A DNA stretch of 64,000 nt. Source: Thermotoga neapolitana DSM 4359 (lineage in GTDB: Bacteria; Thermotogota; Thermotogae; Thermotogales; Thermotogaceae). Every line of letters begins with the position of its first letter. The stretch's first letter is position 1. Of the stretch, positions 29,581 to 40,409 are shown piece by piece. The position numbers and the translations under genes were made by a program. The stretch spans positions 432,729-496,728 of the forward strand of contig NC_011978.1 in assembly GCF_000018945.1 (NCBI RefSeq). Direction: 5' to 3'. The notes beneath the pieces are model-generated. The model made no database searches. It had not been told where the DNA came from and saw nothing but the letters and a program-made list of their open reading frames with translations.

Positions 29581-31575
29581 ATGTGACATGTCTCCTATCA
29601 TCATGAAAAGGTCGTCGATGTTCTTCAGGAATCCCAGTCTGTTCATCCTCAGATCATCCCGGTTTACCATCACGAAGACGTTGTCGAAGTACTCATCGAT
29701 GTAAGGTTTCAACTCTATCAGGTACTGGAGTGCCTCCTCGTAGTTCAGCCTTTCCAGAGCCTTTAGAACCTTCTCCTTCACCTCGAAAAACTTGTTCATC
29801 AGTCTCTTTTCCTCTTCTTTCTCAAAAAGTGCACCATCGAATTCCCTGGAATCGTGTTTCTTCGTTATGTTGTGTACACGCTCGAATCCAACGAACAGAT
29901 CCTGAAACTCCGGTCTCTCTGATATATTCTGAAGGGCCTCCGCCGCGAGCGTGCCTCTCAGGGGCTTTTTCCACAGATGATTCACTGCCCTTGCGACATC
30001 GTAGGATACCCCGATCTCGTTGATGAGGAACTGGTAGAACCTGCTTGAAAAGAATTCTTCCAGGTCATTGGAAAGGTGGAAACCAACCAGGGACGCTGCA
30101 AAGTTCAGAAGTTCTTCGAGTGAGACATCCCATTCGTTCTTCCTCACTATCCTGAAAACAGTGTCCGCCTTACCCTTCAATCCGTACGGATCCTTCGAAC
30201 TTGTGGGGATGTTCCCTATCGCAAAATTGCCCACGATGGTGTCCAGCCTATCCGCCATCCCCAACACTGACCCTATCACGGTTTCTGGGTTCTCAGAGTA
30301 ATGATCTTCGATGGCAAACGCAAGTTCTTCATCCATTCCCTCCTTCAAAGCATAGATTCTTCCCATGACTCCCTGAAGTTCTGGGAATTCGTACACCACT
30401 TTTGAAGCGATGTCTGCTTTGCACAGCGATGCTACCTTCAGCACCTTTTCAGTGAAATCTTCGGGAAATTTCAGCTCCCCACATATCTTTCTGGAGATCT
30501 TCACAATCCTCTCCACTTTATCGTACAGTGTGCCGAGTCTTTCCTGAAACACGATGCCCTTCAGCCTTTCATTCATCTCTCCAAGAGACATTTCCAGATC
30601 CTTGTGGAAGTAATAACGGGCGTCCTCCAGACGGGCGTTTATCACACGTTCATACCCTTTGACAACGTTCTCAGAAGACTGAGGACCATCCTGAAAGGCC
30701 ACGAAGAAATTTGTCAATCCGTCTTTATGAGCAACAAAGGCCCTCTGATGATGCTTCACAGCCGTGACGATGATTTCCTCTGGAAGCTCGAGATATTTCT
30801 GGTCAAACTGTCCCACGAGAATCCTCGGATACTCTGTCATCGCAACGATTTCAGCGATAAGAGCTTCATCACGTTCGACCTTCATTCCATAGGTTCTTTC
30901 AAAATCTTCCAGCTGCTTTAGAACACTTTTCTTTCTTTCCTCGTGAGAAGCCATCACGTATCCCGACTTGAGAACTTCGTAGTACTCCTCCGGAGTGTTT
31001 ATCTTCAGAGCACCAGAATGGTACCTTTTCCCATAGGAAACATGTGAAGCCCTGAGACCGAAGAGAGTGAGGTTTAAAACCCTGTCGTCAAGCATGGCAA
31101 CGATCCAGTGAACAGGTCTTACATACTCGTACTCTCCTGTTCCCCATCTCATGGGCTTTTTAAAACTCATTCCCATCACGAGATCTTCAAAGACTTCAGG
31201 AAGTACCTCTTCAACAGCCTTTCCCTCTATTTTCCTCGATATGTAGACATAACCATCTTTTTCTATGATATCCTCAAAGGTGGCGTTGTTTTTTCTCAAA
31301 AATCCTTCCAGCGCCCTGGTGGGAGCACCCTTTGAGTCATAAGCCACATTCAGCGGAGGTCCTTTCTTCTCTTCCACAAAACCTTCCTGCTTTTCTGGGA
31401 GACCACGAAGGAGCACACCAAACCGTCTGCTGCCGACGAACACCTCTATCGAATCGCACTGGATCCTGTTCGCTTTCAACAACTCCCTTGTTCTCGTTTC
31501 GAGCTGTTCCAGGATGTTATAAAATTCACTCGCTGGAAGTTCTTCGAGTCCAACCTCAAGCAGGGCTGTTCTCAT
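29563..31575 (-). CDS. glyS: Glycyl-tRNA synthetase beta subunit
   Basis: 670 residues, tRNA-recognising subunit of the bacterial alpha2beta2 glycyl-tRNA synthetase. The ATG at 31575 follows GGAGGTG; an open extension to 31605 is inside glyQ. N-terminus [20 protein letters not shown] and [20 protein letters not shown] are typical, as are [23 protein letters not shown], the HD-like region [20 protein letters not shown] and [20 protein letters not shown]. It overlaps glyQ by 20 bases. Confidence 0.95.
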   Translation of the reverse strand: MRTALLEVGLEELPASEFYNILEQLETRTRELLKANRIQCDSIEVFVGSRRFGVLLRGLPEKQEGFVEEKKGPPLNVAYDSKGAPTRALEGFLRKNNATFEDIIEKDGYVYISRKIEGKAVEEVLPEVFEDLVMGMSFKKPMRWGTGEYEYVRPVHWIVAMLDDRVLNLTLFGLRASHVSYGKRYHSGALKINTPEEYYEVLKSGYVMASHEERKKSVLKQLEDFERTYGMKVERDEALIAEIVAMTEYPRILVGQFDQKYLELPEEIIVTAVKHHQRAFVAHKDGLTNFFVAFQDGPQSSENVVKGYERVINARLEDARYYFHKDLEMSLGEMNERLKGIVFQERLGTLYDKVERIVKISRKICGELKFPEDFTEKVLKVASLCKADIASKVVYEFPELQGVMGRIYALKEGMDEELAFAIEDHYSENPETVIGSVLGMADRLDTIVGNFAIGNIPTSSKDPYGLKGKADTVFRIVRKNEWDVSLEELLNFAASLVGFHLSNDLEEFFSSRFYQFLINEIGVSYDVARAVNHLWKKPLRGTLAAEALQNISERPEFQDLFVGFERVHNITKKHDSREFDGALFEKEEEKRLMNKFFEVKEKVLKALERLNYEEALQYLIELKPYIDEYFDNVFVMVNRDDLRMNRLGFLKNIDDLFMMIGDMSHLVKRT

Positions 31576-32416
31576 GTTCTTGCACCTCCAGGAAAACTCT
31601 TGCAACCTTTCGCGCCATCGCCTGAATCCTCTTCACGTACGTTTGTCTCTGGGATACACTTATCGCCCCTCGAGCGTCCAGAAGGTTGAAGGTGTGGGAA
31701 CACTTCAAAACGTAGTCGTAAGCGGGAAGATATAGCTTTTTTTCTATGAGCCTGTAGAACTCACTCTCAAATTCATCGAAGTGTCTGAACAGAAGTTCCA
31801 CGTTCGCCTCTTCGAAATTGAAGAAGGAAAACTCCCTTTCGTTTTCAAGGAAGACATCTCCATATTTTACGTGCTCGTTCCACTTCACTTCAAAAACGTT
31901 GTCGACTCCCTGAAGATACATGGCGATTCTCTCAAGTCCATAGGTGATCTCAAGGGGTATCTCCCTGAGCGAGATTCCACCTATCTGCTGGAAGTAGGTG
32001 AACTGCGTGATCTCCATACCATCCAGCCACACTTCCCAGCCAACACCCCAGGCACCAAGCGTAGGAGATTCCCAGTTGTCCTCCACGAACCTGATATCGT
32101 GCTCTCTGAGGTTCACTCCCAGGTATTCCAGTGATTCAAGATAGAGTTCCTGGGAGTTCTCGGGGGAAGGCTTTATGATCACCTGGTACTGGAAGTATCT
32201 CTGCAATCTGTTCGGGTTTTCCCCATACCTTCCATCGGTCGGTCTTCTGCTGGGCTGAACGTAGGCAACCTTCCATGGACCTTTCCTCAAACTACCGAAG
32301 AAGGTTGCAGGATGAAAGGTCCCCGCCCCCACCTCCAGATCGTACGGTTGCTCAAGAAGACACCCTCTGGAAGCCCAGAACTCGTTCAGTTTCATTATCA
32401 CATCCTGAAGATACAT
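31556..32416 (-). CDS. glyQ: Glycyl-tRNA synthetase alpha subunit
   Basis: 286 residues, catalytic class II subunit. The family start [20 protein letters not shown], then [40 protein letters not shown] with class II motif 2 residues, and [20 protein letters not shown] are all conserved. The ATG begins 3 bases after the ridA stop; the binding site GGAAGGGGAG lies within the end of ridA. Placement with the glycine cleavage genes groups glycine use in one long minus-strand run. Confidence 0.96.
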   Translation of the reverse strand: MYLQDVIMKLNEFWASRGCLLEQPYDLEVGAGTFHPATFFGSLRKGPWKVAYVQPSRRPTDGRYGENPNRLQRYFQYQVIIKPSPENSQELYLESLEYLGVNLREHDIRFVEDNWESPTLGAWGVGWEVWLDGMEITQFTYFQQIGGISLREIPLEITYGLERIAMYLQGVDNVFEVKWNEHVKYGDVFLENEREFSFFNFEEANVELLFRHFDEFESEFYRLIEKKLYLPAYDYVLKCSHTFNLLDARGAISVSQRQTYVKRIQAMARKVARVFLEVQEHENSPA

Positions 32417-32419
32417 CCC

Positions 32420-32806
32420 TCACTCCCCTTCCTTCACGGCTATGGCCTCTATTTCTATTTCCACGTTCTTTGGAAGCTGAGCAACCGCCACAAAGGATCT
32501 GGCGGGTTTGTGTGAAGAGAAGTAACGCGAGTACACCTCGTTGACCTTCGAGAAGAACTCGATACTGGTGGTGAATATCGTCACCTTCACCACGTCTTCC
32601 AGGGAAAATCCTCCGGCCTCAAGGATCGCCTTCAGGTTTTCCAGGACCCTCTCTGTTTTCTTTTCGATCGTACCCTCCACGATCTCGCCCGTTTCGGGAT
32701 CCACGGGGATCTGTCCGGAGACGAACATCATGTTACCGACAACTATCGCCTGAGAATAGGGACCTATGGCCTTAGGTGCCCTGCTGGTTTCGATCACCCG
32801 CTTCAT
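32420..32806 (-). CDS. ridA: RidA-family enamine/imine deaminase
   Basis: 128 residues, YjgF/YER057c/UK114 family. Hydrolyses reactive 2-aminoacrylate-type enamines released by PLP enzymes. Blocks: [36 protein letters not shown], and the C-terminal [23 protein letters not shown] with the conserved arginine and the glutamate pair. Start ATG behind GGAGGGG, overlapping the end of gcvPB by 35 bases. The neighbouring PLP-dependent glycine decarboxylase makes a protective role plausible. Confidence 0.94.
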
Positions 32807-34232
32807 ACTTTCCCCTCCATCTGAAAACAGGTTTTCTCGAGGCGAGCACTTCGTTCACCCTTCGAACGGGAGTCCTGTGAGGTGCGTTTTTCAGAACATC
32901 CGGATTTTCGAACGCTTCTTTGATCACTTTTTCGAGAATCTCTGCGTACCTATCCAGTGTTTCCTTGCTTTCCGTTTCGGTTGGCTCTATCATGAGGGCT
33001 TCTGGTACTATCAGCGGAAAGTACACCGTTGGTGGGTGGACTCCATAGTCCAGAATCCGCTTTGCGATGTCCAAGGTTCTGACTCCTGTTTTTTTGAACA
33101 CCTCTTCGGCACTGGCTACAAATTCGTGCATGCAAAAGCCATCATAGGGTACCTTCAAGAATCTGGAGATCTTTTTCTTCAAATAGTTTGCGTTCAAAAC
33201 GGCCATCTCACTGACTTTTTCAAGGCCATCTCTTCCCATCATCAGGATGTAGCTGTAAGCCTTGACGAGAACAGGAAAGTTTCCGAAGAAACTCCTCACA
33301 CGCCCTATGGTCTTCTTCGGGACGGTGAGTCTGTAAAGATTTCCTTCTTTCTCTACATTTGGAAACGGAAGAAAGTCGACAAGATGGCGTTTCACGCCGA
33401 CGGGTCCTGAGCCGGGTCCACCCATGCCATGTGGTGTGGAAAACGTCTTGTGAAGGTTCAGATGAACGATATCGAACCCCATGTCACCCGGTTTCACCTT
33501 ACCCATGATGGCGTTGAGGTTTGCTCCATCGTAGTAAAGAAGTGCCCCACAGTTGTGAGTCAACTCTGCTATCTTCAAAATATCCCTTTCGAAGAGACCG
33601 AGCGTGTTGGGATTTGTGAGCATGACGGCTGCTACCTCATCGTCCAGATGCTTTCTCAAATCCTCCACGTCCACCATACCGTTCTTACTCTTTATCTCCA
33701 CCACCTCAAAACCCACCATTGAGGCAGATGCGGGATTTGTCCCGTGTGCAGAGTCCGGAACCAGTACCTTTTTTCTTTTCGTGTCTTTTCTGTCATCGAA
33801 GAACTTTTTCACTATGAGCATTCCCGTGAGTTCACCGTGGGCTCCCGCAGCAGGCTGGAGCGTCATGTCGTCCATTCCGGTGATCTCACAGAGCATTGCT
33901 TTCAACTCGTACATCAGTTGCAAACAGCCCTGAAGCGTTTCTTCTGGCTGGAGCGGGTGAACGTTTCTGAAACCCGGTAAATTCGCTGTTCTTTCGTTCA
34001 ACTTGGGATTGTACTTCATGGTGCACGAACCAAGCGGATATATTCCCACATCCACCGCGTAATTCTTGCGGGCAAGTTCTGTGTAGTGTCTCACAACGTC
34101 GGGTTCGCTCACTTCCGGTAACTTAAGAGGTGTTCGACGGGAAAATCGTTCCGAAAGAGGATACTCCGGAACATCCCTTTCCGGAATGGTGAAAGCCCTT
34201 CTTCCTCTTTTCGATTTATCGAAAATCGTCAT
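32772..34232 (-). CDS. gcvPB: Glycine dehydrogenase (decarboxylating) subunit 2
   Basis: 486 residues, PLP-bearing half of the two-subunit P protein. The cofactor lysine is in [20 protein letters not shown] near residue 270. [29 protein letters not shown] and [16 protein letters not shown] are family blocks. With subunit 1 it decarboxylates glycine and passes the aminomethyl group to GcvH. Overlaps gcvPA by four bases and ridA by 35; the last 12 residues lie in the overlap. Confidence 0.95.
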
Positions 34233-35545
34233 TTCATCGCCTCCAGAAACCTTTCGATGTCATCCCTGGTGGTCATCTCCGTGGCGCACGCAAGGGCAAC
34301 GTTGCCCAGCTCAGGATACATCCTTTCCAGAGGCAAAGGTCCAAGAATCTTCTTTCCCATCATCTTTTTCCATCTTTCGGGGTAATCTTCGGGAACTTCG
34401 AAAACGAACTCGTTGAAGAAATCACCCGAAAATTTCTTTCTGAACCCTCTTTCCTCCAGTTTCTCCTGAAGGTAGTGCGCCGCATCGTAGGAGCGTTTTG
34501 CCACTTCTTTCAAGCCTTCCGGTCCCATCACACTGAGATACACAGCCGCGATCAGAGCTGCGTGCGCATGGTTTGAACAGATGTTGGAGGTGGCCTTTGC
34601 ACGTCTTATGTGTTGTTCTCTTGTTTGAAGAATCATCGTGTAAGAAGCGTTCCCTTCTGCATCAACGGTCTCTCCTATCAACCTTCCGGGCATCTGTCTG
34701 ACGTATTTTTCCCTTGTGGCGAAGATTCCAAGAGAGTAACCCCCAAGCCACATCGGTATACCAAGAGATTGCCCTTCTCCCACGACAACATCTGCCCCGA
34801 AGTTCCCAGGAGGTTCCAGAATCGCCAACGAAACGGGTTCCACAACGACCACCATCATGGTATTCTGCGTTTTTTTCCTCACGTACTCAAGATCCTCTAT
34901 CACCCCGAAGAAGTTTGGATACTGAACCACCACAGCCGCCGTTTCATCGTCGATGTCTTCGAGAACGACCCTTCCTGTGTCATCGTAACCCATTTCCTCT
35001 ATCCTGAAACCGCGAGTTTTGAGATAAGTTCCGAGAACTTCTCTGTACTCTGGATGGACAGATCTTGCGACGAGAACTTTCTCTTTTCCCGTGAGGCGAA
35101 AACACATCAAAACAGCCTCGGCCAGAGCGGTCGCCCCATCGTACATGGAGGCGTTTGCTACTTCCATCCCTGTCAACTCGCAGACCATGGTCTGGTATTC
35201 GAAGAGTGACTGAAGTGTTCCCTGGGAAATCTCCGCCTGATAGGGTGTGTAGGCCGTCAGGAACTCTGGTTTCATGGCAAGATCGTAAACGACCGATGGA
35301 ACGTATCTTCTGTAGATACCCGCTCCAAGAAGAACGGTGTATTCTTCAAGGTCTGCGTTCTTCCTGGAAATTCCCTTGAGATGAGCGAAAACGGTGAACT
35401 CGTCCTGAGATTTTGGAAGATTCAGAGAAGACCTCGTAGAAACTGGAACTTCAGAAAACAGATCGTCTACCGATGAAACCCCTATAAAGTCAAGCATCTC
35501 ACGTATATCTTCTTCCGTATGAGGAATGTAGGGATGTTTCAACAT
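34229..35545 (-). CDS. gcvPA: Glycine dehydrogenase (decarboxylating) subunit 1
   Basis: 438 residues from the ATG at 35545, which follows GGGGGTGC; the frame extends upstream into gcvH without a good start. N-terminus [20 protein letters not shown], then [40 protein letters not shown] and [20 protein letters not shown] mark the split-type GcvPA that lacks the PLP lysine. It sits 19 bases after gcvH and overlaps gcvPB. Confidence 0.95.
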
Positions 35546-35564
35546 TTGTGCACCCCCGGAAAAC

Positions 35565-35933
35565 TCACTTCTGCTCACAGAACTCCCTGTACGCCTGTTC
35601 ATCGAGAAGATCCGACAGCTCACTTTCATCGGCGATTTCCATCTTGAAGATCCATCCTTCTCCCTCAGCATCTTTGTTTATGAGTTCGGGCTCGGACTCA
35701 AGCCTTTCGTTTACCTCCGTGATCTTTCCACTGAGCGGTGCGTAAACGTCTGCAGCCGCTTTTACGGATTCTATACTTGCCACAACATCTCCCTTTTTCA
35801 CTTCTTTTCCCACTTCCGGAAGATCCACATAAACCACGTCTCCCAGCTCTTCCTGTGCGTGGTTTGTGATTCCAACGGTTGCCATTTTCCCTTCAATCTC
35901 GACCCACTCGTGAGTTCTGGTGTACTTCTTCAT
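35565..35933 (-). CDS. gcvH: Glycine cleavage system H protein
   Basis: 122 residues, the lipoyl carrier of the complex. The lipoylated lysine is in [19 protein letters not shown] near residue 62. [20 protein letters not shown] and [15 protein letters not shown] are the other family blocks. The ATG at 35933 follows AGGAGGGAGG; a 232-residue frame continues into gcvT but is not real. The need to lipoylate this protein makes the radical SAM gene at 4402-5253 worth comparing with lipoyl synthases, since no lipA-like gene is in the window. Confidence 0.96.
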   Translation of the reverse strand: MKKYTRTHEWVEIEGKMATVGITNHAQEELGDVVYVDLPEVGKEVKKGDVVASIESVKAAADVYAPLSGKITEVNERLESEPELINKDAEGEGWIFKMEIADESELSDLLDEQAYREFCEQK

Positions 35934-35935
35934 CC

Positions 35936-37027
35936 TCACGCCTCCCTCCTCACACTTCCTCTGTAGAACGGTTTTTTCACAACATGGGCTTCCACGTTCT
36001 TTCCAGGAAACACAACTTCCAGCCGATCGCCGGTCTTCACGCACCTGGATACGAGAGCCAGGGCTATCGATTTTCCGAGGGTAGGTGAAAAGTTCCCACT
36101 TGTTATCTTTCCCACCTCTTTTCCTTCTTTCAAAACGGTGTAACCCTTTCTTGCGATTCTTCTTCCCGAAAGTTCCAGTGCTACGAGTTTCCTTTCGACT
36201 TTTTCTTTCAGTTTGAGCAGTGCCTCTTTCCCGACGAAGTCTTTGTTCATCTTCACTACCCATGAGAGTCCCACTTCGAACGGATTGGTGCTCTCATCCA
36301 TATCCTGACCGTAGAGAAGGTAAGATGCTTCAAGACGACACACATCACGGGCTCCCAGACCGGCGGGTTTTCCATCCACGTTACCAGCGATCTCTACGAG
36401 AGTATCCCAAATCTTCGCAGCGCTTTCTGCGTTCATCATCAACTCGAAACCATCTTCTCCTGTGTAGCCTGTTCGGGATACAAGAACTCTCTCTCCATCC
36501 AACCTTCCCCATTGGAACGAATAGTAACCAATCCCTTCAAGATCGATATCCACAACTCTTTGAAGGGTCTCCTGAGACTTCGGTCCTTGGAAGGCCACAA
36601 GCGCCGTTTCATCGGAGACATTCCTCACTTCGACGTTGAAATTTTTCGCATGCACTTTTATCCATTCGTAATCTTTCTCGATGTTCGCCGCATTCACAAC
36701 CATGATCGCTTTCTCGTGAGATATCCTATAAACCACAAGATCGTCAACGATCCCCCCCGTTTCGTTACACATCACAGTGTACATCGCCTTTCCTTCAGGG
36801 ATGGCGGAGAAATCGTTCGTGACAAGAAAATTCACAAAGTCCACAGTTTCCTGACCTTCCACGACGATCTCACCCATGTGTGAAACGTCGAACACCCCTA
36901 CTGACTTTCTGACGGCCATCACTTCCTCGAATATGGACGAGTAATAAAGAGGCATGATCCAGCCTGCAAAATCGACCATTTTTGCCCCCAGAGCAACGTG
37001 CCTTTCATAGAGAGGGGTCCTCTTCAT
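35936..37027 (-). CDS. gcvT: Aminomethyltransferase (T protein)
   Basis: 363 residues, moves the methylene group from GcvH to tetrahydrofolate and frees ammonia. Blocks: FAGWIMPLYYSSIFEEVMAV, VGVFDVSHMGEIVVEG, RTGYTGEDGFELMM, ARDVCRLEASYLLYGQDMDE and the C-terminal IARKGYTVLKEGKEVGKITS. The T. maritima homologue is the reference structure of the family. 3' end abuts gcvH (2 bases), 5' end overlaps the DUF2007 gene by 23 bases. Confidence 0.96.
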   Translation of the reverse strand: MKRTPLYERHVALGAKMVDFAGWIMPLYYSSIFEEVMAVRKSVGVFDVSHMGEIVVEGQETVDFVNFLVTNDFSAIPEGKAMYTVMCNETGGIVDDLVVYRISHEKAIMVVNAANIEKDYEWIKVHAKNFNVEVRNVSDETALVAFQGPKSQETLQRVVDIDLEGIGYYSFQWGRLDGERVLVSRTGYTGEDGFELMMNAESAAKIWDTLVEIAGNVDGKPAGLGARDVCRLEASYLLYGQDMDESTNPFEVGLSWVVKMNKDFVGKEALLKLKEKVERKLVALELSGRRIARKGYTVLKEGKEVGKITSGNFSPTLGKSIALALVSRCVKTGDRLEVVFPGKNVEAHVVKKPFYRGSVRREA

Positions 37028-37232
37028 CCTGTATTCCCTCCAGAATCTTTTTCGCCTTCTCCAGAAGATCTTTCGGCACTTTTACCTGGACAAGAGCGGA
37101 TGAACCGAAGATGGCCCGGGGAGTGACGTCATCGCATGTTTCGATCACATACGGTATGTCGTTTTCTTTCAAAAGATCTTCCACCATCCGGATTTCCAGT
37201 TCACTTCCCTCGATTAAAACACTCCATTCCAA
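37005..37232 (-). CDS. DUF2007-family small protein, first gene of the glycine operon
   Basis: 75 residues if the TTG at 37232 is the start, 9 bases after AAGGAGG; a GTG nine codons earlier has no binding site in front. The sequence EWSVLIEGSELEIRMVEDLL and NDIPYVIE is the ferredoxin-like DUF2007 pattern (signal-transducing proteins by annotation, role unknown). The C-terminal EDEEDPSL-like acidic tail lies in the overlap with gcvT. Its place at the head of gcvT-H-P suggests a link, which is not proven. Confidence 0.7.
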   Translation of the reverse strand: MEWSVLIEGSELEIRMVEDLLKENDIPYVIETCDDVTPRAIFGSSALVQVKVPKDLLEKAKKILEGIQDEEDPSL

Positions 37233-37265
37233 AGATTGAAACCTCCTTACACTACGATTCACGAT

Positions 37266-37346
37266 GTGTTAACACCCCACAGAAGTGGTAAATTGACATA
37301 GGGATCCCAAACAGATTTTATCACCTTCTACCACATATGCTAAACT
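37266..37346. promoter_or_regulatory. Divergent control region, glycine operon / glycolysis operon
   Basis: Minus strand: TGATAAAAT, extended -10 with hexamer at 37315-37320, gives a leader of about 75 bases to the DUF2007 gene. Plus strand: TTGACA (37293-37298), 17 bases, TTTTAT (37316-37321), which overlaps the same bases; a second option is TGCTAAACT (37338-37346). GTGTTAACAC (37266-37275) is a perfect palindrome inside the minus leader. The rest of 37233-37391 holds no gene. I see no glycine riboswitch fold. Confidence 0.5.
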
Positions 37347-37391
37347 CTCAATTGAGGTTAATAAATAAACTTTCGAGGGAGGACGATAGTC

Positions 37392-38351
37392 TTGAAGAAA
37401 ATAGCAGTGCTCACAAGTGGAGGAGACGCCCCTGGTATGAACGCTGCGGTGCGAGCGGTTGTGAGGTACGGAATCAAAAACGGCCTGGAAGTTATTGGCG
37501 TGAGAAGAGGTTACTCTGGTCTCATCGATGGAGATTTTGTGAAGCTCGAGTACAAAGATGTAGCGGGTATCACAGAGAAAGGTGGTACGATCCTGAGAAC
37601 CTCAAGATGTGAAGAGTTCAAGACGGAAGAAGGCAGAGAAGCAGCGGCAAAGCAATTGAAAAAACACGGAATAGAAGGCCTCGTCGTCATCGGTGGTGAG
37701 GGAAGTCTCACAGGAGCACATCTTCTTCACGAAGAACACAACATTCCCGTTGTGGGGATTCCTGCGACCATAGACAACGACATCGGACTCACCGACATGT
37801 GTATCGGGGTTGACACGTGTTTGAACACGGTCATGGACGCCATTCAAAAGCTGAAGGATACGGCGAGTTCCCACGAAAGGGCGTTCATCGTTGAAGTCAT
37901 GGGAAGGCACTCAGGTTACATAGCACTCATGGCGGGATTGGTGACGGGAGCGGAAGCCATCATAATTCCGGAAATCCCCGTGGATTACTCTCAACTCGCG
38001 GACAGGATCCTCCAGGAGAGAAGAAGAGGGAAGATAAACAGCATCATCGTTGTTGCAGAGGGTGCAGCGAGCGCGTACACCGTTGCAAGACACCTCGAAT
38101 ACAGGATAGGCTACGAGACGAGGATCACGATACTGGGCCACGTTCAAAGGGGTGGTTCTCCAACGGCGTTCGACAGAAGACTCGCCCTGAGCATGGGAGT
38201 AGAAGCCGTTGAAGCCCTTCTGGACGGTGAAGCGGATGTGATGATCGCTCTTCAGGGAAACAAATTCGTCAGGGTTCCCATCATGGAGGCGCTCTCAACC
38301 AAGAAGACCATCGACAAGAAACTCTACGAAATAGCACACTTACTCTCATGA
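37392..38351 (+). CDS. pfkA: 6-phosphofructokinase
   Basis: 319 residues, ATP-dependent bacterial type. TTG start 8 bases after [26 protein letters not shown] binds [16 protein letters not shown] follows, and the catalytic loop is [19 protein letters not shown] with the essential aspartates. [20 protein letters not shown] and [17 protein letters not shown] bind fructose 6-phosphate and effector. The GGEGS (not GGDGS) at residue 103 is the normal ATP-type glycine-rich site with a glutamate in place of aspartate. First gene of pfkA-pyk-hydrolase-hpt-recG. Confidence 0.96.
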   Translation: MKKIAVLTSGGDAPGMNAAVRAVVRYGIKNGLEVIGVRRGYSGLIDGDFVKLEYKDVAGITEKGGTILRTSRCEEFKTEEGREAAAKQLKKHGIEGLVVIGGEGSLTGAHLLHEEHNIPVVGIPATIDNDIGLTDMCIGVDTCLNTVMDAIQKLKDTASSHERAFIVEVMGRHSGYIALMAGLVTGAEAIIIPEIPVDYSQLADRILQERRRGKINSIIVVAEGAASAYTVARHLEYRIGYETRITILGHVQRGGSPTAFDRRLALSMGVEAVEALLDGEADVMIALQGNKFVRVPIMEALSTKKTIDKKLYEIAHLLS

Positions 38352-38366
38352 AACGAGGTGAAAAAA

Positions 38367-39770
38367 GTGGTAAGGAGCACCAAGATCGTCTGCACAGTCG
38401 GTCCAAGAACGGACAGCTATGAAATGATAGAAAAAATGATCGATCTTGGGGTCAACGTTTTCAGAATCAACACCTCCCATGGAGACTGGAACGAGCAGGA
38501 ACAGAAGATCTTGAAGATAAAAGACCTGAGGGAGAAGAAGAAAAAGCCTGTGGCGATCATGATCGATCTTGCAGGACCAAAGATCAGAACAGGTTATTTC
38601 GAAAAAGAGTTCGTGGAACTGAAGGAAGGTCAGATCTTCACGTTGACCACAAAGGAGATCCTGGGAAACGAGAAAATCGTCTCTGTCAACCTGAGCACTC
38701 TTCCAAAGGATGTGAAAAAAGGAGACACCATCCTTCTGAGCGACGGAGAGATCGTTCTTGAAGTACTCGAAACAACGGACACGGATGTGAAAACGGTCGT
38801 GAAGGTTGGAGGAAAGATCACACACAGAAGGGGTGTGAACGTTCCAACGGCGGACCTTTCAGTTGAATCCATCACAGACAGAGACAGAGAATTCATCAGA
38901 CTCGGCACACTCCACGATGTGGAATTCTTCGCACTCTCCTTTGTGAGAAAACCAGAAGACGTTCTCAAAGCAAAGGAAGAGATCAGAAAGCATGGGAAAG
39001 ATGTCCCCATAATATCGAAGATAGAAACGAGGAAGGCCCTGGAACGCCTGGAAGACATAATAAAGGTGAGCGATGCCGTCATGGTAGCCCGTGGAGACCT
39101 GGGTGTAGAGATCCCCATAGAAGAGGTGCCCATCGTCCAGAAAGAGATCGTGAAGATTTCCAAGTACTATTCCAAGCCCGTTGTGGTGGCAACACAGATC
39201 CTTGAATCGATGATAGAACACCCGTATCCAACCCGTGCAGAGGTCACTGATATAGCGAACGCCATCTTCGACGGTGCGGATGCCCTGCTTCTGACGGCCG
39301 AAACCGCCGTTGGAAAGTATCCCCTGGAAGCGATAAAGGTCCTGAGTAAGGTGGCAGAAGAAGTGGAGAAGAAATCGGAGTTCTTCAGAACGCTGGAATA
39401 CGATACAAACGACATCTCCGAAGCCATATCTCACGCGTGCTGGCAGCTTTCCAGTTCTTTGAAGGCAAAGCTGATCATCACACCCACCATCTCCGGCAGC
39501 ACGGCCATCAGAATCTCAAAGTACAACGTGTCACAACCCATCGTGGCTCTGACCCCTGAAGAGAAAACCTATTACAGACTCTCCATCGTCAGAAAGGTGA
39601 TACCCGTTCTCGCTGAAAGATGCTCACAGGAACTAGAATTCATCGAAAAAGGCCTGAAAAAGGTTGAGGAGATGGGGTTGGTCGAGAAGGGAGACCTTGT
39701 GGTCCTAACTTCCGGAGTGCCCGGGAAGGTGGGAACGACGAACACCATAAGGGTGTTGAAGGTGGAGTGA
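38367..39770 (+). CDS. pyk: Pyruvate kinase
   Basis: 467 residues, GTG start at 38367 chosen because AGGTG is six bases upstream and the remembered T. maritima protein begins at the same place; a GTG at 38358 is itself the end of that site. Blocks: STKIVCTVGPRTDSYEMIEK, NVFRINTSHGDW, IDLAGPKIRTGYFEKE, ISKIETRKALERLEDI, MVARGDLGVEIPIEEVP, and the signature TAETAVGKYP. The C-terminal domain is normal. It carries no extra PEP-utiliser domain. Lies 15 bases after pfkA. Confidence 0.96.
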   Translation: MVRSTKIVCTVGPRTDSYEMIEKMIDLGVNVFRINTSHGDWNEQEQKILKIKDLREKKKKPVAIMIDLAGPKIRTGYFEKEFVELKEGQIFTLTTKEILGNEKIVSVNLSTLPKDVKKGDTILLSDGEIVLEVLETTDTDVKTVVKVGGKITHRRGVNVPTADLSVESITDRDREFIRLGTLHDVEFFALSFVRKPEDVLKAKEEIRKHGKDVPIISKIETRKALERLEDIIKVSDAVMVARGDLGVEIPIEEVPIVQKEIVKISKYYSKPVVVATQILESMIEHPYPTRAEVTDIANAIFDGADALLLTAETAVGKYPLEAIKVLSKVAEEVEKKSEFFRTLEYDTNDISEAISHACWQLSSSLKAKLIITPTISGSTAIRISKYNVSQPIVALTPEEKTYYRLSIVRKVIPVLAERCSQELEFIEKGLKKVEEMGLVEKGDLVVLTSGVPGKVGTTNTIRVLKVE

Positions 39771-39782
39771 GGGGGGATCGGC

Positions 39783-40409
39783 ATGAAGATCACCTGGTTC
39801 GGTCACGCGTGTTTTTCCCTGGAGATCGAAGGGATAACCATCGTCACCGATCCGTTCGATGAAAGTGTGGGCTATCCCATTCCAAACGTGACAGCCAGCG
39901 TTGTCACAGAAAGCCATCAGCATTTCGATCACAACGCCCACCACCTCGTTAAAGGGAACTTTCGGTTGATCAACTCTCCTGGAAGTTACACCGTGGACGG
40001 TGTGAAGATAAAGGGTGTAGAGACCTTCCACGATTCTTCACACGGAAGAGAGAGAGGAAAGAACATCGCCTTCGTTTTCGAAGGTGAAGGGTTGAGAGTC
40101 TGTCATCTGGGCGATCTGGGACACGTGCTCACACCGTCTCAGGTGGAGGAGATTGGAAAGGTCGATGTGCTACTGGTTCCGGTTGGAGGAACGTACACCA
40201 TAGGTCCGCGTGAAGCAAAGGAAGTTTCAGAGTTGCTGGAGGCAAAACTCATCATTCCTATGCATTACAAGACAAAATACCTGAAGTTCAACCTTTTGCC
40301 CGTCGATGAATTTCTGAAACTGTTTGAAAAATACGAGCGCGTCGGGAACATACTGGAGCTCTTCGAAAAACCCACCGAGCGAAAAATTGTCGTCATGGAG
40401 GTGCAGTGA
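39783..40409 (+). CDS. UPF0173 metallo-beta-lactamase-fold hydrolase
   Basis: 208 residues. Metal ligands in order: SHQHFDHNAHH (HxHxDH), HDSSHG, the aspartate in HLGDLGHVL and the histidine in IPMHYKT. The start MKITWFGHACFSLEIEGI is the UPF0173/YtkL pattern. The enzymes are zinc hydrolases with unclear substrates. The gene is 12 bases after pyk and its stop overlaps the hpt start (TGATG). Confidence 0.88.
   Translation: MKITWFGHACFSLEIEGITIVTDPFDESVGYPIPNVTASVVTESHQHFDHNAHHLVKGNFRLINSPGSYTVDGVKIKGVETFHDSSHGRERGKNIAFVFEGEGLRVCHLGDLGHVLTPSQVEEIGKVDVLLVPVGGTYTIGPREAKEVSELLEAKLIIPMHYKTKYLKFNLLPVDEFLKLFEKYERVGNILELFEKPTERKIVVMEVQ

Noticed and set aside
35565..36263. Long 232-residue form of GcvH
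   Set aside because: The extra N-terminal part lies within gcvT in another frame. The ATG at 35933 has a strong binding site and gives the normal length.
37233..37391. Glycine riboswitch before the glycine cleavage operon
   Set aside because: The leader is only about 75 bases and shows no tandem aptamer pattern. Only a short hairpin and a palindrome are present.
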